Below the pieces are notes generated by a model, which was not told the DNA's origin, did no database searches, and was given only the letters and a program-made list of their open reading frames with translations. The position numbers and the translations under genes are program-made. From positions 16,217,501 through 16,281,500 of the forward strand of contig JAJNNQ010000009.1 in assembly GCA_027886175.1 (NCBI GenBank): DNA of 64,000 bases, in the 5' to 3' direction. Below, piece after piece: positions 10,401 to 23,400 of this stretch. This DNA is from Phylloscopus collybita (taxonomy: Eukaryota; Chordata; Aves; Passeriformes; Phylloscopidae). How positions within the stretch are numbered: the stretch's first letter is position 1; the number at the start of each line of letters is the position of its first letter.

Positions 10401-13400
10401 AGCTTTCAGTTCTATTTACACATGTAAATGACAAATATGTTTAATAAAGAAATAAGGCCATGCTCTGAACAGACTCCCAGCCATTTGGCTGCAGTGATCT
10501 GTCTTTGGGTGCCAGCAGCACTCTGCCAGCCTCGGGCAGGAACCTCAACTTTGCTGCAACCTTCATCCTGGTGTGAGCTGCTGTGTGGCTTGCGTGACTC
10601 CAGCCTGCTTAAAACCAGAGCTCCCAAGGATCAGAGGTGCAGGAGAAACCGCCGTGACGCCGTGGCCTTTTCCCTGATCGCCAGAAGCACAACAAGGGGC
10701 ACATTTTGCCAGGCTGTGGTATGAAGCTGGGAGGTTAACAAGAGAAGCAGGGGAGAAGGAGAGTGCAGGCACAGGTGGGTGTGTGGATGGAGCTGTTTCT
10801 TCAGAGCTTCCTTAACACCTCAGAGCGAATTTTCATTTGAACAATTTAATAAATTAGAAATATGCCTTCCTTCAGAGTTAGTCTATGCGTCAGAGTATCG
10901 AGTAGCAGGGTGGTGAAAACACTGACATACAGCCTAGAAACTTCCTTTTAGTGGGTTTGATACCAAGAAAATACACAATACAGACCTGCAGAGCTATGTG
11001 ACTGAACATAAAAAGGAGCAGCTCACTGAGCACTGTAGCTATCTAGAAAACACACATAAAAATTCAGAAAAGAACCGAATGAGAAGCAATAGCACAATTT
11101 ACTTACAATCTGGAATATCAGCAGGATTTTAGTTTGTTGTTTGTGGGTTGCTGGGGTATATGGTACATTACAGTAGAGCATCAGCACTAATTCTACATGG
11201 CAGCTCCTCAGAATACCATCTGCTTCCCCGGTAACTGTTAATATAGTTGTAATTATCTACTTCTAAGCACTTTATTGGGAATATCATTTGCAAATTAATC
11301 AACTACAGACCGGTAAAACAAATGACATGCTTGTCTGAAAACAACAGCATTATTTCAAATTATTTTCCTGAGGGTTGGGAAATACCAGCCATAGCCAAAG
11401 CTGAAAACAGGACAAGGAAAGGCCTATGCTCAGCTTAAAAACACTCATTCTAGCTACATTCACCAAGGATTTGTGGGTATATGAACAGATGACTGGTTGT
11501 CAGGAGCACCTCATTTTTGAGTCTCTTTCTCACTGCTCCATACAATCCAAGTTCTTCCAAGACTTTGCTTTCTCTGCCTTGGCATCTTTCCTTGATTCAG
11601 GCTACTCCAGCCTTTTTGCCCTTGATCTCTCCCCTTCTAGCACTTTTGCACAGCTCATACATCTTACTGCTGGCTTCTATATCATTGCTTGCTTTCTTCA
11701 GCAAGGAATTTTTAGCTCTGAGTACCCCGTCATCCTAAGATAATGTCCAGTTGCAGATCTGTGATACAAAGGCAGCTTGGGATTTGTTCCTCCAAACCCC
11801 AGTTACATGCTGACCATGTTGCAAAACCGAAGGCTGCCAAATGCCAGTAAATACCAGGCTGAGCTTCATCTTCCCATAGAATGAAATAACCTTAATTATT
11901 TGAAAGATGTTTGTATGAGGAATTATGAGAACCACACAAAAGCACTGTCCCCACTGAAGTTTCCAATAAGCTATTAGGAAAATGAATTTAGAGGAGCACA
12001 ATAAGCAACCATGCTGCTATCAGTTTACTCATGCAGATACCATAAATAGCCTTTTCATGATAATGCTGTTGAGCGAGAGATTTTTAAAATCACTTAACTT
12101 GTAATTCTTGAAATATTAGAAGCCTTGCAAAGTTAATGCAATATTCTAGCTCAATGAACGAGCAACACACAAGGCATGTTTTTTGTGGCATCTGTTTGCA
12201 GTGTCCTTTGTTTGACAGTAGGTCTAAGCGAAGCACCATCAAATGGCAGACAGTGGGGTAAGCTGATCAATAATTGTGGAGTGCCATTTCTACATTCATG
12301 GTTGAAAGCTCACAAATAAAAGCAAACAGGTTATGTGCTCTGTGATAGAAGTGTCCTCAGATCACTGTATTCCAGCACCTCAGCACTTTTCTTATGCTTT
12401 TCCCATCAGTGCCTCTATCATCTATTAACGCAACGATCAAGGTTAAAAGCAAAAAGAAAGTACATTGTTTGGGGAGAAAAATTAAATTAATTTCTTCGGA
12501 GTGGTAACTTCTGTGTATTACTTCAGTATGCGTAGAATCAGCTCCCCAAGCAAAAATCCTGTTTTTTGACTTTAGAAATATGGATCTATTTTATGTTTCT
12601 TCAGCTGTACACTGTTCAAGGACCCAAATGTAACTTTATTAAATAACAGTTCAAAGTAATAAGAGTTTATGTTCTTTAAAAAATTGAAGTCCTTGAACAG
12701 AAACCCACTCAAGAATTGAAGCGGCAGACAAACAACTCCGCTGGTAAACCTCTGCAACTAAAAGGGTTTCTCTTCCTTCTCATCACTGTTCAAGTGAGCA
12801 AGAGAGTTGTCACCAATCATCAAGGCTGAACAGCTACTACTAACTGCTACTTTTGTGCATGATGAACCTTTTCTTAAGGGTTACAGATACTTGACTCCAA
12901 CAGTAGGCATTTCATAGAACTGTAATAAAATGGTCTTATACCTGTGGCAGTCCATTCATAATGAACTGGAACTTTGTGTATGATTCATCACCTCTGCTTT
13001 TACTATTTCATTTAACTTCATAAAATAGTCTGGAAAATTAGTGTGAAATTCCATCCAAACCTTTCAAATTTTTACATTGTTTTACAGACATATAAAATAT
13101 ATCCATTTGATTTTATTCATAGAAAGCTACGTTCTTTAATAGTATGATAAACACCTTGAGAACATCTAATTTTTTTTTTAACAAATCATGTGACCTCTCT
13201 TGTCAGGTTTCTCCGAACGTCAGCTAAAGCAAAATTTTTGCCAGATCCATAAATAAATGGCTCAAAAGTTACCATCTGCAAAGAGCATACAAGAAAGATC
13301 TTTTTTCTTTAGCAAAAATGGGCATTTAGAGTATGTGTTCATTTGAGTATACAAAATTTGACATTTTGGGGGGAACTCACGGGCACTCTATAGAATAAAA

Positions 13401-13717
13401 CAGAAAAAAGTTAGAGCTTTGTTGTTTTCAAGGGCCCATGTCAGTAGACATCAGTTAATATCTGGCCCATGAACTGTTTTTCACATATTGCTGAGACTGA
13501 AGCTCTAGGTTTTGAGCACAGACTGCTGGAGAATAACATTTGTAAGTTAAAGACCTCCGTGCAGAAATCTAAATCACATCTTATGTCCCACTTACATATG
13601 AAATGTTCAGCTTACTACATGTGAATTAGCAACCTCTGTGGTATCTGTATTTCTTGCACTAAATATGTCTTCCCAACTACTGCGCATCACAACCTTCTTT
13701 TCTTTCATTCTAAATGA

Positions 13718-13770
13718 ACTTATTATATCCTCACTTCTTATATCCTCACTTATTATATCCTCACTTATCC
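13718..13770 (+). repeat. 15-bp tandem repeat, about 3.5 copies
   Basis: The unit acttattatatcctc occurs at 13718-13732, 13733-13747 (one mismatch) and 13748-13762, then a partial copy follows at 13763-13770. The near identity of the copies suggests recent expansion or replication slippage. No gene overlaps it. Confidence 0.92.
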
Positions 13771-14279
13771 TTTATTTAGTGCTGTGCTGAGGCATTAAAC
13801 AGCATTACATGCCAGCAAGCAATTCTTGACCTTCTTTCTCTTACCCAAAGTAGCACAACGGTTAGGAAAACACCTCCCTAGGGAGTCAAAATTTCATACA
13901 AACTTAGCAATTCTTTTTCTGATGTATTTATTCATAGGAAACAGGTCATTTAATAATCTAAATGTGGTTCTCAAGCAACCCAACTTTGAAAATTCTAATT
14001 AAAATTTTCAACATAAATGGGCAATGGAAAGAAAGGGTGTCCCCATTTTCTTGTTATTTCCAAAGCATCAATAAAAAATAAACAAGCAGAAGAAATTGGA
14101 AGAAATGTGAGAACACTGGAGGATCCGACACCAGCACAGCAGAACAATTCAGAGCTAAGATAAATGCTCTAACCTTAATGCACCTTCACGGTGCCTAGTC
14201 ATCTGCAGAGATCTTTGAACAATGAGTGCGTCTGCATAACAAGGGAACAGAAATACCTTGAGTGGATGTAATAAGACAA

Positions 14280-14580
14280 ATTAAAGTTGCAAGAGCTTGG
14301 GCTCAGAGTGCTCGGGGTTTTGTCCGCTGAACATTTATCTTTAAGCTCCCTTTCCAGGGTTAATCTTGCAGGGGAGTGTAATGGTGTGCTGTGGGAACAC
14401 CCTGGGGCAGAGCCCACAGAAGGAGCTGAGAGGACAGCAGGGCAGCTTGCCCGCTCTGCCTTGGCCGATCCCGCCCGTGCCCATTTCCGGACCTTTCGCT
14501 TGCGAGAAGCACCGCTGTGAGCTGGGATTTGCCACACTGAGCTCACAGGAGCTCGCTGACAGAAAGAGGCACATCGTTTC
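14280..14580. promoter_or_regulatory. CpG-dense patch with GC box, possible promoter or enhancer
   Basis: Ten CpG dinucleotides occur between about 14,450 and 14,580, seven of them in the 60 bases from 14,461, where GC is 38 of 60. The surrounding window is AT-rich and CpG-poor. A CCCGCCC motif at 14,470-14,476 is the reverse complement of an Sp1-type GC box. Stop codons are scarce locally, so several overlapping frames stay open on both strands (longest 115 codons on -), which is expected from composition alone. It is smaller than a standard CpG island. A short exon or a GC-rich repeat fragment is an alternative explanation. Confidence 0.35.
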
Positions 14581-15361
14581 CAAGCTTAACTTGAATCAGT
14601 TCTGAAAAATCCTCCTACTAGTTTTCTCGAATATTTCTTTGCTAGTAGCAGGGCTCTTCTGCTGCATAGGACATTTCTTCTGGTTTCTTGAGCTTCTGCT
14701 CACTTTATAGCAATCCCTTGAAGGCTCCCTGAGGTTGCTCTTTGTGAAACAAGACATATTCTGAGTGGGCACAGACATCTTTGCTAGCTTTCACACTGCA
14801 TCTTACTCATTTCCTTGCTCCACTGTGGTTTTAACCTTCTTTCAGATTAAGTGCAATTTACATCTCTTTAACTAGACATATTGGTGTTATTACCATTGCA
14901 ATCCTATTGATTGCAATGCTGCACTTAGCACCACTGTTCCAATTTTATCATCCTTAGTCATTCTTGCATGACTGTGTATTTATGTACGAGTTCTATTATT
15001 TAAATTAGCATATAACATTAGAAAGGAAGCATGACAGAATTAAAACAAACTGAAAAGCACCAAAGAATGATACCAACAAGCTGAAAATAATGCCCTCTTT
15101 CTCCTGGATATATCAGCACTCAGTTATTTGGATTTGTCTTTCAGGAAATGGTGTTATTGGCTACTTTAAGACATTACAGCCATAAAACAATGTAATCAAC
15201 CTTGAAAACAGAGAAGTGGTTATTTTTAAGTTTCATGTTCTGCTCTACAGTACAATACAAAAAGGCAAAGAAAACATTCTGAGTAGATGTATCTATAAAG
15301 TACTACAAAGACTTGTGACAGACAGCCAGTGTTTACCAGTGAGGGTAAAACAAACACTGCT

Positions 15362-15388
15362 AAAAACAAAACAAAACAAAACAAAAAA
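15362..15388 (+). repeat. (AAAAC)n simple repeat
   Basis: Four to five tandem AAAAC units end in an A run. This is a typical short microsatellite and may descend from an A-rich retrotransposon tail. No associated element body was recognised upstream. Confidence 0.9.
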
Positions 15389-17385
15389 TAGTTGTTTCTG
15401 CCATTAACTTAAGAAATCATGAACTTACAGTCTGGAAAAATAGTCTAGAACTTCCATGGACTCTGCAAAAATAGCAGGAAGGTGTCACAACATCAGTCAG
15501 ACTGCATCACCCCATTAGGTATGCCATGTACAACACAGGGGAGCAAAGACAGTCCTTACTCTGAGCCAGAGGCCAGAGGTTTCATCCAATACTCAAAGTG
15601 CAACAATACAAATCTTTCTAAATTTGTGTCGTGCCAGCTAAGCCTGTTCCCACCTTTGTCTCAACTCTTTCCTTCTACACCATTCTCATTCCTCTTTTTA
15701 CAAAAAAATTCCAAAACTATGTCACAAAACACTGACTGAACCTTTCCAGGATCCCTGGTTCTGACATGGTTTTAATTGCCCTGCAAAGCTAAAGAAAAAG
15801 CTTATGACAGTCCTAAATGCTCACGGGTTTATTGACCCGTTTGAATTACAGTACCTGTGTTCCTCACAGAATTCTCTCAGTAGAGCTCATGATGAACCAA
15901 GCAGAGACTACTCCTATTCCTGTAACCTAGTACACTCATAATTCCTTGACTCTCTTGAAAATACATACCCAGCTCTCCCCTGAGGCCCACAGTGACTTAC
16001 CTTAAAACAGTGCCGGTCATTCAAAGAAGAAGCAAAAATACTTTGCCTTTTGGAAAACCCCCTTTTTTTTCATCACATGGTCACTGAATATTTGATAACC
16101 CAAACAAGAACACGCAGATGTAGCACACAAAAATTCAGTAACTGCTGTAATCAATAAGCAGGTCATTCAGCAAATCCACTCTCACTAATTAAGAGAAGGA
16201 GATGTTATTTTTTAAAACAGATGCAAAATGACAGTCACATGTCCTTACTTCCTGTTGACATCTTGATCCAAGCTGCTTAAAAATAGTATGTCTCATCGCT
16301 TTTAAACAAACAAAAACCCCACTTATGATCAGTAGGTGGTCTGACAGCATTTTAATTTTAATGAAAAATGTGCTTTCACAGCCAACAAGGCCAACCAAAG
16401 TCAGTCCATGAGTGGTCTCAAGACTGGCTTTTGCTTTAAAGCCCTGCCATTCATTTCAATGTGGACAGTTACAAAGCTTATGCACATTATTGCTTAATGC
16501 TCACAGTGGGGCTTGGGCCTAAAAAATTCTTGGGCTTTCCATTTACAGCCAGAAGGTAGACAACATAATACAGCCTTTTTAAGCTGTAATAGCGGGTTTT
16601 GTAAGCCACCAAGATTTGCAAACTGTAAGGAGAAACTGAGATGTCCGGAAGGTTAATTATCAGCTGCCTGTGTACTTAAAAGTTGTTACCCTTTAAGACC
16701 TGATAGTTAACATTTAAACCACTACAGAAAGGAATAATGAATATATGTATAACTACAGAAGTACAGGAGATCAGACTCTCCTCCTCATGCTATCACTCTA
16801 CTCATTTTCTCTTTCCCAAAGCACATGTTTTTCACAGAACCATAAAGAACTACTATTCAAAGCATCTTCACCAAGCTACAATGGAAAGTCTAAGCAACCA
16901 TCCAGTGACTTACTCAGCCTCTCCTAGCATCTACAGCATCCTTGCACTGCTCATCCCCCGAATGGGGGCTAGCAGTGGCTTGGACATTTGGCAGCAAGCT
17001 CATCCAGATGGGACACACAGCCCTGGAGAGGCAGTTCAGATCTGCCTCTTGGCATGAAGACTTACGAGATGCCTGTGCCCATGCACGTCCCGTCAACTCT
17101 GCCCAAGCTTGCCAGGACCATGAGTAGGACTGTGGGGAGCAAAGTGGGACAGCTGCAACAAGTGGAAAAGACAATACAACACCATATTCCACCACTGTCA
17201 GCTTTGGAGAGAAAGCCTTGTTCTGACAAAGAGACAAAATGTCCTGAGAGGAAACATGTTTCAGCCCCCTCTTATATCTGTAAACTTATCCTTTCAATTT
17301 CCTCCAGGCAAAACAAAACAAAGCAAAGTAACTCATACCTCCCCAAAAAAGAAAGGGTGTCATAATCCCATTTTTTAGCTTGCCC

Positions 17386-17406
17386 TTTTTTTTTTCTTTT
17401 TTTTTT
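17386..17406 (+). repeat. Poly-T run with one interruption
   Basis: Two T runs are separated by a single C. It is simple sequence, and the lysine-rich minus-strand open frames over it are artefacts of the run. Confidence 0.9.
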
Positions 17407-20400
17407 AATCCAACAGCACAGCAGGGAAAGCCTTTCAAAATGGAGGAGACACACTCAGGAGATGAATTCAAACAGACCTAACCTAGATGCTCATGACAGA
17501 CCAAAAATCTGGCCTGACATAGAAATGATGTAGGTTCAGCATTTAATAGTTTGGTAAATCAGAAAGACATGAAAGAGCTGATCCATATAATCCAATGAAT
17601 GTCAGGATCAGGATTTAAAATTCAGTCCAGCATATACCTAAAAGACAGAGTAATGACAGAAGCAGCAGAGGAGTATGTTCTCCACAAAACTAGTACAGGT
17701 TAACACCTTAGCTGTGCAATTATCCTCTAAGCTATTCATACCCTGAGAGATTCATCAAAAATAAGAGAGAACTACAGAGTGTGGTCACTAGTTTATGACA
17801 TAAGCAGGACAAGAATCTGCAGGTACAGTGCAGGACAAGCTGTCCTGTCCAGGTCTCATCTTGATTTTAAAAAGACATTCATGTCTGCACAAGAGACAGC
17901 AAGGTTAGTTAATAAAAATATATCTCATCATACAGCAGGTTAAAATGACTGATGTATGACAAAACAGATTTGATAAACTGAGTCAGTAATCTTCACAAAG
18001 TTAATTTGGCATTCGTAACAACTCAGAATTTATATTTGCACTACCTGATGGAGAGCAGTTCGTATTATTATTATTAACAAAATACCAACAACTGATTCAG
18101 CCTCCAAGTCAATTCTATTTACAGTTTGTCATTCCATTACAGCAAAGCAGCACTGGCAGAGACACAAGAAAAAGACTTCATCTTCATAAAGATCATTTTT
18201 TACATACAAGCACAGACAAGCAAACACAAACACATTTTTTTAATAAAGGAAGGGAGTACTACAAATTAAAGAGAGATTGGACAGCTAAAATGGAGAATTA
18301 CATAATTTTACACTAATTCAAACTGGACATCAAAGCGGGCACTGTAGAAGTACGGTCTAGACATTGAAGAAAATGCCATCACATCCTCATCCAACACAAC
18401 AGACAGTCCCCATGAGGTTGTTTTCTGGGATATCTGCAGACATCTAACAGCAGAGTAAGAGGTAAAGTATTTTCCTATAAAGGTAAGACTGGATTTTCTA
18501 TCCACAACCTTTTAACATGTTAATAAGACAGCAGGTATTAAAGTAGGAGAAAATGCGCAATGGGATCCAATTCCATAACCTTTCACTTGTTAGTCATATT
18601 GCATGCCATCCAGAATCTTCCCAGAGGAAGGTTAACATTCCTAGAGTCCAATTAGTTAAGGAAATATGCTTAAGTTGTGTGTTGCCACTGAAACACAGCT
18701 ACTTTCATTGCACAGACAGTAGCTAGGAAGGGTAGCACTTTTATGCCATATGCATAGCATATGCATCTGTTAAGATTCCATGAAGCACTTGGGTTTGTCT
18801 TCCCTTTTAAAAGAATCAGAAACCAAAATCCACTAATAAGAGTAAAATTTAAAATTTGATATTAATCTTATTCACAACTGTAACTTGGAGGCTCTAACAA
18901 CTCTTCTTCAGCAGGGAATCGATTCAGGATTTACGCAACCGATGGTTTTGGCAAACCCTCACAGAGTACAGTGTACTGAAGGTACTCTTCACAGACTATC
19001 AGGAGATCATGATGCCCTTGGGACTCTCTCTAATTAACAATAAACTGCTTTTACAATTGAAAATGCACCCTCAAAGCCTGGTGACACTATGGATACGTCA
19101 ATTCCTGATCCACATGCTTCATTGTATGCAATGTCTTTGGAAATCAAGGGCAACAACACCCTAGAAAATATTTTTCAACATTTGGACTGTTGCCACCAAA
19201 TCAATAATGGTGGAACAAAATGAATTACAAGATTCCACAGCTTCAATCACAGAAGAAGTAGAGAGTAAGCCAAAAAGAGAAACCACAACTTCCACTGAGA
19301 GACTAGTTGGACAGAATTGTATGTAGACTTGGATCTAATTAAATGAGACTAAGGACAAAAGGGAGGCAAAATCATTTGATAGCCTGCATGGAATTGGTCA
19401 ACACAAAAGAGTACTCAGCTCCTGAAATATTTAAGTAATTTCTCTTGATCGAGCCAGAGGATTTACACAACCTCCATCCTGAAGGACAGACAATGAATGA
19501 CACAAGGAGAGGAGAATGCTTAACTCTCAAGATTATTACAATTTTCTTGAAAAGCTTTTCCAGAGAACTCACATTTTCAACATTTCAGGAACACATGTTC
19601 AAAATTATTTAGGGAAGATTCAAATTGGAGAAGGCTGTGAAATATGTATATGAAACACAGCAGTTTTCTCCAAAAAGAAATGATGTGCATTGCTTTGATA
19701 TGTCTGCACTAAACATTTCTGCCTTGTCAAGCCTCAGCTTCGTCAGCAGCCAGCTTCTCTTACTTGCTCTCCACTAGCTTCCCCCTTCAGCAACAACAAG
19801 CACTGAATAAGCAAGAATACCACATCGGACAGCAGCATGTTTGGCTCAGGTCAGAAGGGAGGAGGGCACACGCTGCAGATCCTGTGGGGAGCAAGAAACT
19901 TGTACAGATCACAGTGATGTCTAGCAGAGATCTAGACGGCTTCCTCTGTTCACTGATCTTAAGAAAGATCAATCCAGCAAAATGGACTTACAAAATGGCT
20001 GGGTTTGTTCTCCAAGTATCTTAAACCCATCCCAGAACTACATATTCTGACTTAAATTCTAGAGGCAGCTTTAACATCAGCTATGGCTTTAAAATACTGC
20101 ATTTTTCTAGTGCTCTCTAAAACTTTTTAAGTGGTGGTGTTGAGGATAGCATGTTCATTTTACCATTGATGCTGCTACTGTACCCAAACCTATGTCTGGA
20201 ATCAGGAAGTCCAGCATCACTGCTGACCTGACCCTTGTGGGAATGATGACTCGTGCTTACACCTGTATGACTACTGGGTACACTAGAGAACATTACATTA
20301 AACTTTCATTGCTGGTGCTTAGGTCAAAGAAACCACAGCAAGCTACAATAGAATCTGCTGCTTTTTCATACATGCACAGGGAGCCAGGCAAGCTCATTAC

Positions 20401-23400
20401 CACTTAAAAAGATACTCAAAATACATGTAAGTGATACTGAGCCATTTGAAACACACTACCAACAACAACAGACAGGGACAGACATTTTAACTTTGCATTA
20501 CTGAATCATGATTTCCAAACATCATTTGCCATCTTTTGCTTCCACCTTTTCCTTACAAAAAGAATACACTGTCCAAATAAGGTTGATAGCTTTAAAATTA
20601 AAAGTAACAAGCAAAATAGTCCCTAGTAGACTAAACTAAATACATGACTCTCCAAATATCCTTTACTCTTTCCAGCTGCATTCATTAAAGGATACAGCTA
20701 GCTCTAATACAGGAAATTATAGACCTACTGTAAGAAATGTATGTCAGGTGCCAAATGCATTTAAATTCTATCTTTTTCCAATTTATGAAGCTCACTGTAG
20801 CATTGTATTGTTGCATTATTAGATTTATGCATTTAGCAAGCAAGCATATTATAAGAGTGGTTGTAAGTAATTACTCTTTTCTAACAGCAGGAAACACAGT
20901 ATTGTCCATGCTATGTCATTTTTATGAGAAAAATAGTCTGTTTTTTAAAAGAGACTTCAATGCTTATAAAAACATCCAAATATCTCATTTATTAATAAAA
21001 CATAGTCCTAACTTGTGGGAAGAGCAAGGCAGACAGACACTGAAGGTAAGTGACATAGCTCATTCATTACAGCATATTGATTATCAGATGTCATCCAGAA
21101 AAGCTTATTTATGTACTGACATCACATTCATTTGGGGATTATGTCTTGTAGGACACATTTTTTAATGAGATTTTGAAAACTAGGAAATTCAAAGATAATT
21201 TCTTATTCTCTGTAACTTTTTGGTTTGTCCTCTTGAAATGGTCAGCACATGTATGGTATGTTCTGTCAGGAAATTATGGTGATGGAACATTTGATTAGTC
21301 TAATTGCTTAATAGTTGCACCAGTACGCTAAACTTTCCATGTCTTGCAGAGAAGTTCTTGCAGGAGTCTTGCAGAGAACGTTCTCAACCCCAAAAAGACA
21401 TCTACCAAATGCTCCTTGTTAGAAGCGTCTCTCTGCACTGGCAATGCTGGCACTCACTGTACAGAGCTCTGAACTTACAGGTGGCTCTAGTCTTTCTTCA
21501 GACAGTTTCATACAGATCAGCAAGAGCTTTGCATATGAGAGATGTCTGGGACACAGCCTTACATGCACTATACAAACCTAAGTACCTAATCCATCTGCTT
21601 CTCACATTCATAACTCTCTGCAAACACTTTAAAGATGGTACCATCAATCTACAATGTTCTTTTACTCACTGTACCAACAAAGCTAAATAAACTCTATGAG
21701 TTACCTGTATCTGGCATGGTATAGCTAGATCCCAAGGAAATTTTTTTATAAATTTTCTAGTTTAAATACAAAGTTTAAACCTAGTTATTAATACAATGGC
21801 ACTTGTCATATTTGAAACACAGGAAGGGACTTCCTTCAATTACACAGACAAAATAATGTCTGGGTCTATTTAAACACTCAAACCCTTGCTCACAGTTCTC
21901 ATGCAAGAACTTCACTGGACATAAGCAGGTTATGTAAGCATGTCAGGACTGAGTGTACCCAGGCTTGCCTCCACATTACGCTTTATCAGCTCCGCAACAG
22001 CAGCATAACACAAAATGGTGCAGAACTGCAGCCACGTGGCACTTACCTCTCAGTGCTACAAATCCTGAACTCTACAGAAACTCTGCTGTGATTTCTATCA
22101 GCTGATCACTGAATGCAATGCACAGTTCCTAAAATCTGTAAAGTCTACTGTGGTCTGCTGGAAGTTACAACCAACATATGGTATGATTATTAGTGTTTTA
22201 CACAGAAAAATTCCTCAGGAGACAATGGAGTAAATGTTTCTTTTTTCATTTAATTATCTGATCCTCAACTGATTCACTCTCCTGCCATCAGTGAAGAGCA
22301 GCATGAAAATAACACACCCCAGAAATAACCCCATTGGCAAGGCTAAAGAGCAGCAAAAAGAAGATAAAAAGTTGTGTGTTATGACACTGCTTTTACAGAT
22401 GCTCCTGAAATGCTACTGCTAAATACCTGGGCAGTTTATAAATAAACCCTTCCAAAAGCCTGTTTTACACAATCACAAAATAAATTAAACTAACCAAAAT
22501 TCATGCTGCTAATTAAAATAGTCCCTGTAGGAGGGCAAAGTAGCTACAAGGCTGAGGTAAACATGATGCTTTTTTATTGAACAGCAGCTGATTAATTTTA
22601 TATCCTATTTACATATATTTGCTAGAGTCATCAAAACCTGGTAAAACCCACAATTTTGTATTCATCTGAAAAGACTCCGAACAGACACTACTTCATCTTT
22701 TAGGAGACCAGCAAGCTCTCCTGCTTTTATAGAAAGCCAGTAGCAGTACACTTCCATTCTAAAAAATAAAAAAAATCTGCCAGCATAGGAAACTAGAAGT
22801 AAGACATATGCAGTCATTTATGTATCTGAACCAGAACACTTTATGCCAGTCATAAAATCAGAATTATAAGAGTTATGAGACACCTAGAAGGGCCTATAAA
22901 GGGTTAAATGGACATTATATTACATGGTCTCCTAACAGAGAAGTGGTGTTCATGAGAGAAATAAACTGAGCACTTACCATGGTGCCAGGAGCAAGTCACT
23001 TAAAAGTCACTTTTATTCAGAAATGATCATTTAAATTTTAATAGATGATACAGTTTCATTTTAACCAGCTGTTTGAGATAAATTTTTCTCCTGACAACAC
23101 AATTTAGAAAAAAACTCAATACTTAACATCCGAGTCACCTAAAAAGTCCATCTAAATACACCTCATGACAATTGACAACCTTGTCATGGTTGGTTACACA
23201 ACTTGTATCACAGCCTTATGAGTTTATGGAAGCCCATGAACTGATTGAGCTTACCTGGCCTAAAAAATGAGCTACAGATACAGAGAGCTCTCTTTCTGGT
23301 GCCTTTATAACAAGAATCAAAGTGAAAAATTAAAATCTGGACTGTGCAGACCTCCCCACCTTGCATTGGCAGTCAGCACGCAAGGCACTAGTGCATTTCA

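Larger units (their letters stand above)
7260..13700. other. Non-coding region with no recognised gene
   Basis: No gene is recognised. Local features are a pyrimidine-rich stretch at 8.08-8.77 kb, a GC- and CpG-richer stretch around 10.47-10.80 kb (five CpG between about 10,649 and 10,680), a possible minus-strand exon at 10,193-10,290, and a poly-A run near 10.38 kb. The part from about 12.0 to 12.3 kb is complex AT-rich sequence without simple repeats and could be a conserved non-coding element, but I have nothing to compare it with. Confidence 0.55.

Noticed and set aside
14199..14546. A 115-codon minus frame and overlapping + frames that could be a small gene
   Set aside because: Four overlapping frames are open because the patch is GC-rich and poor in stop codons. 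No frame shows a recognisable protein.
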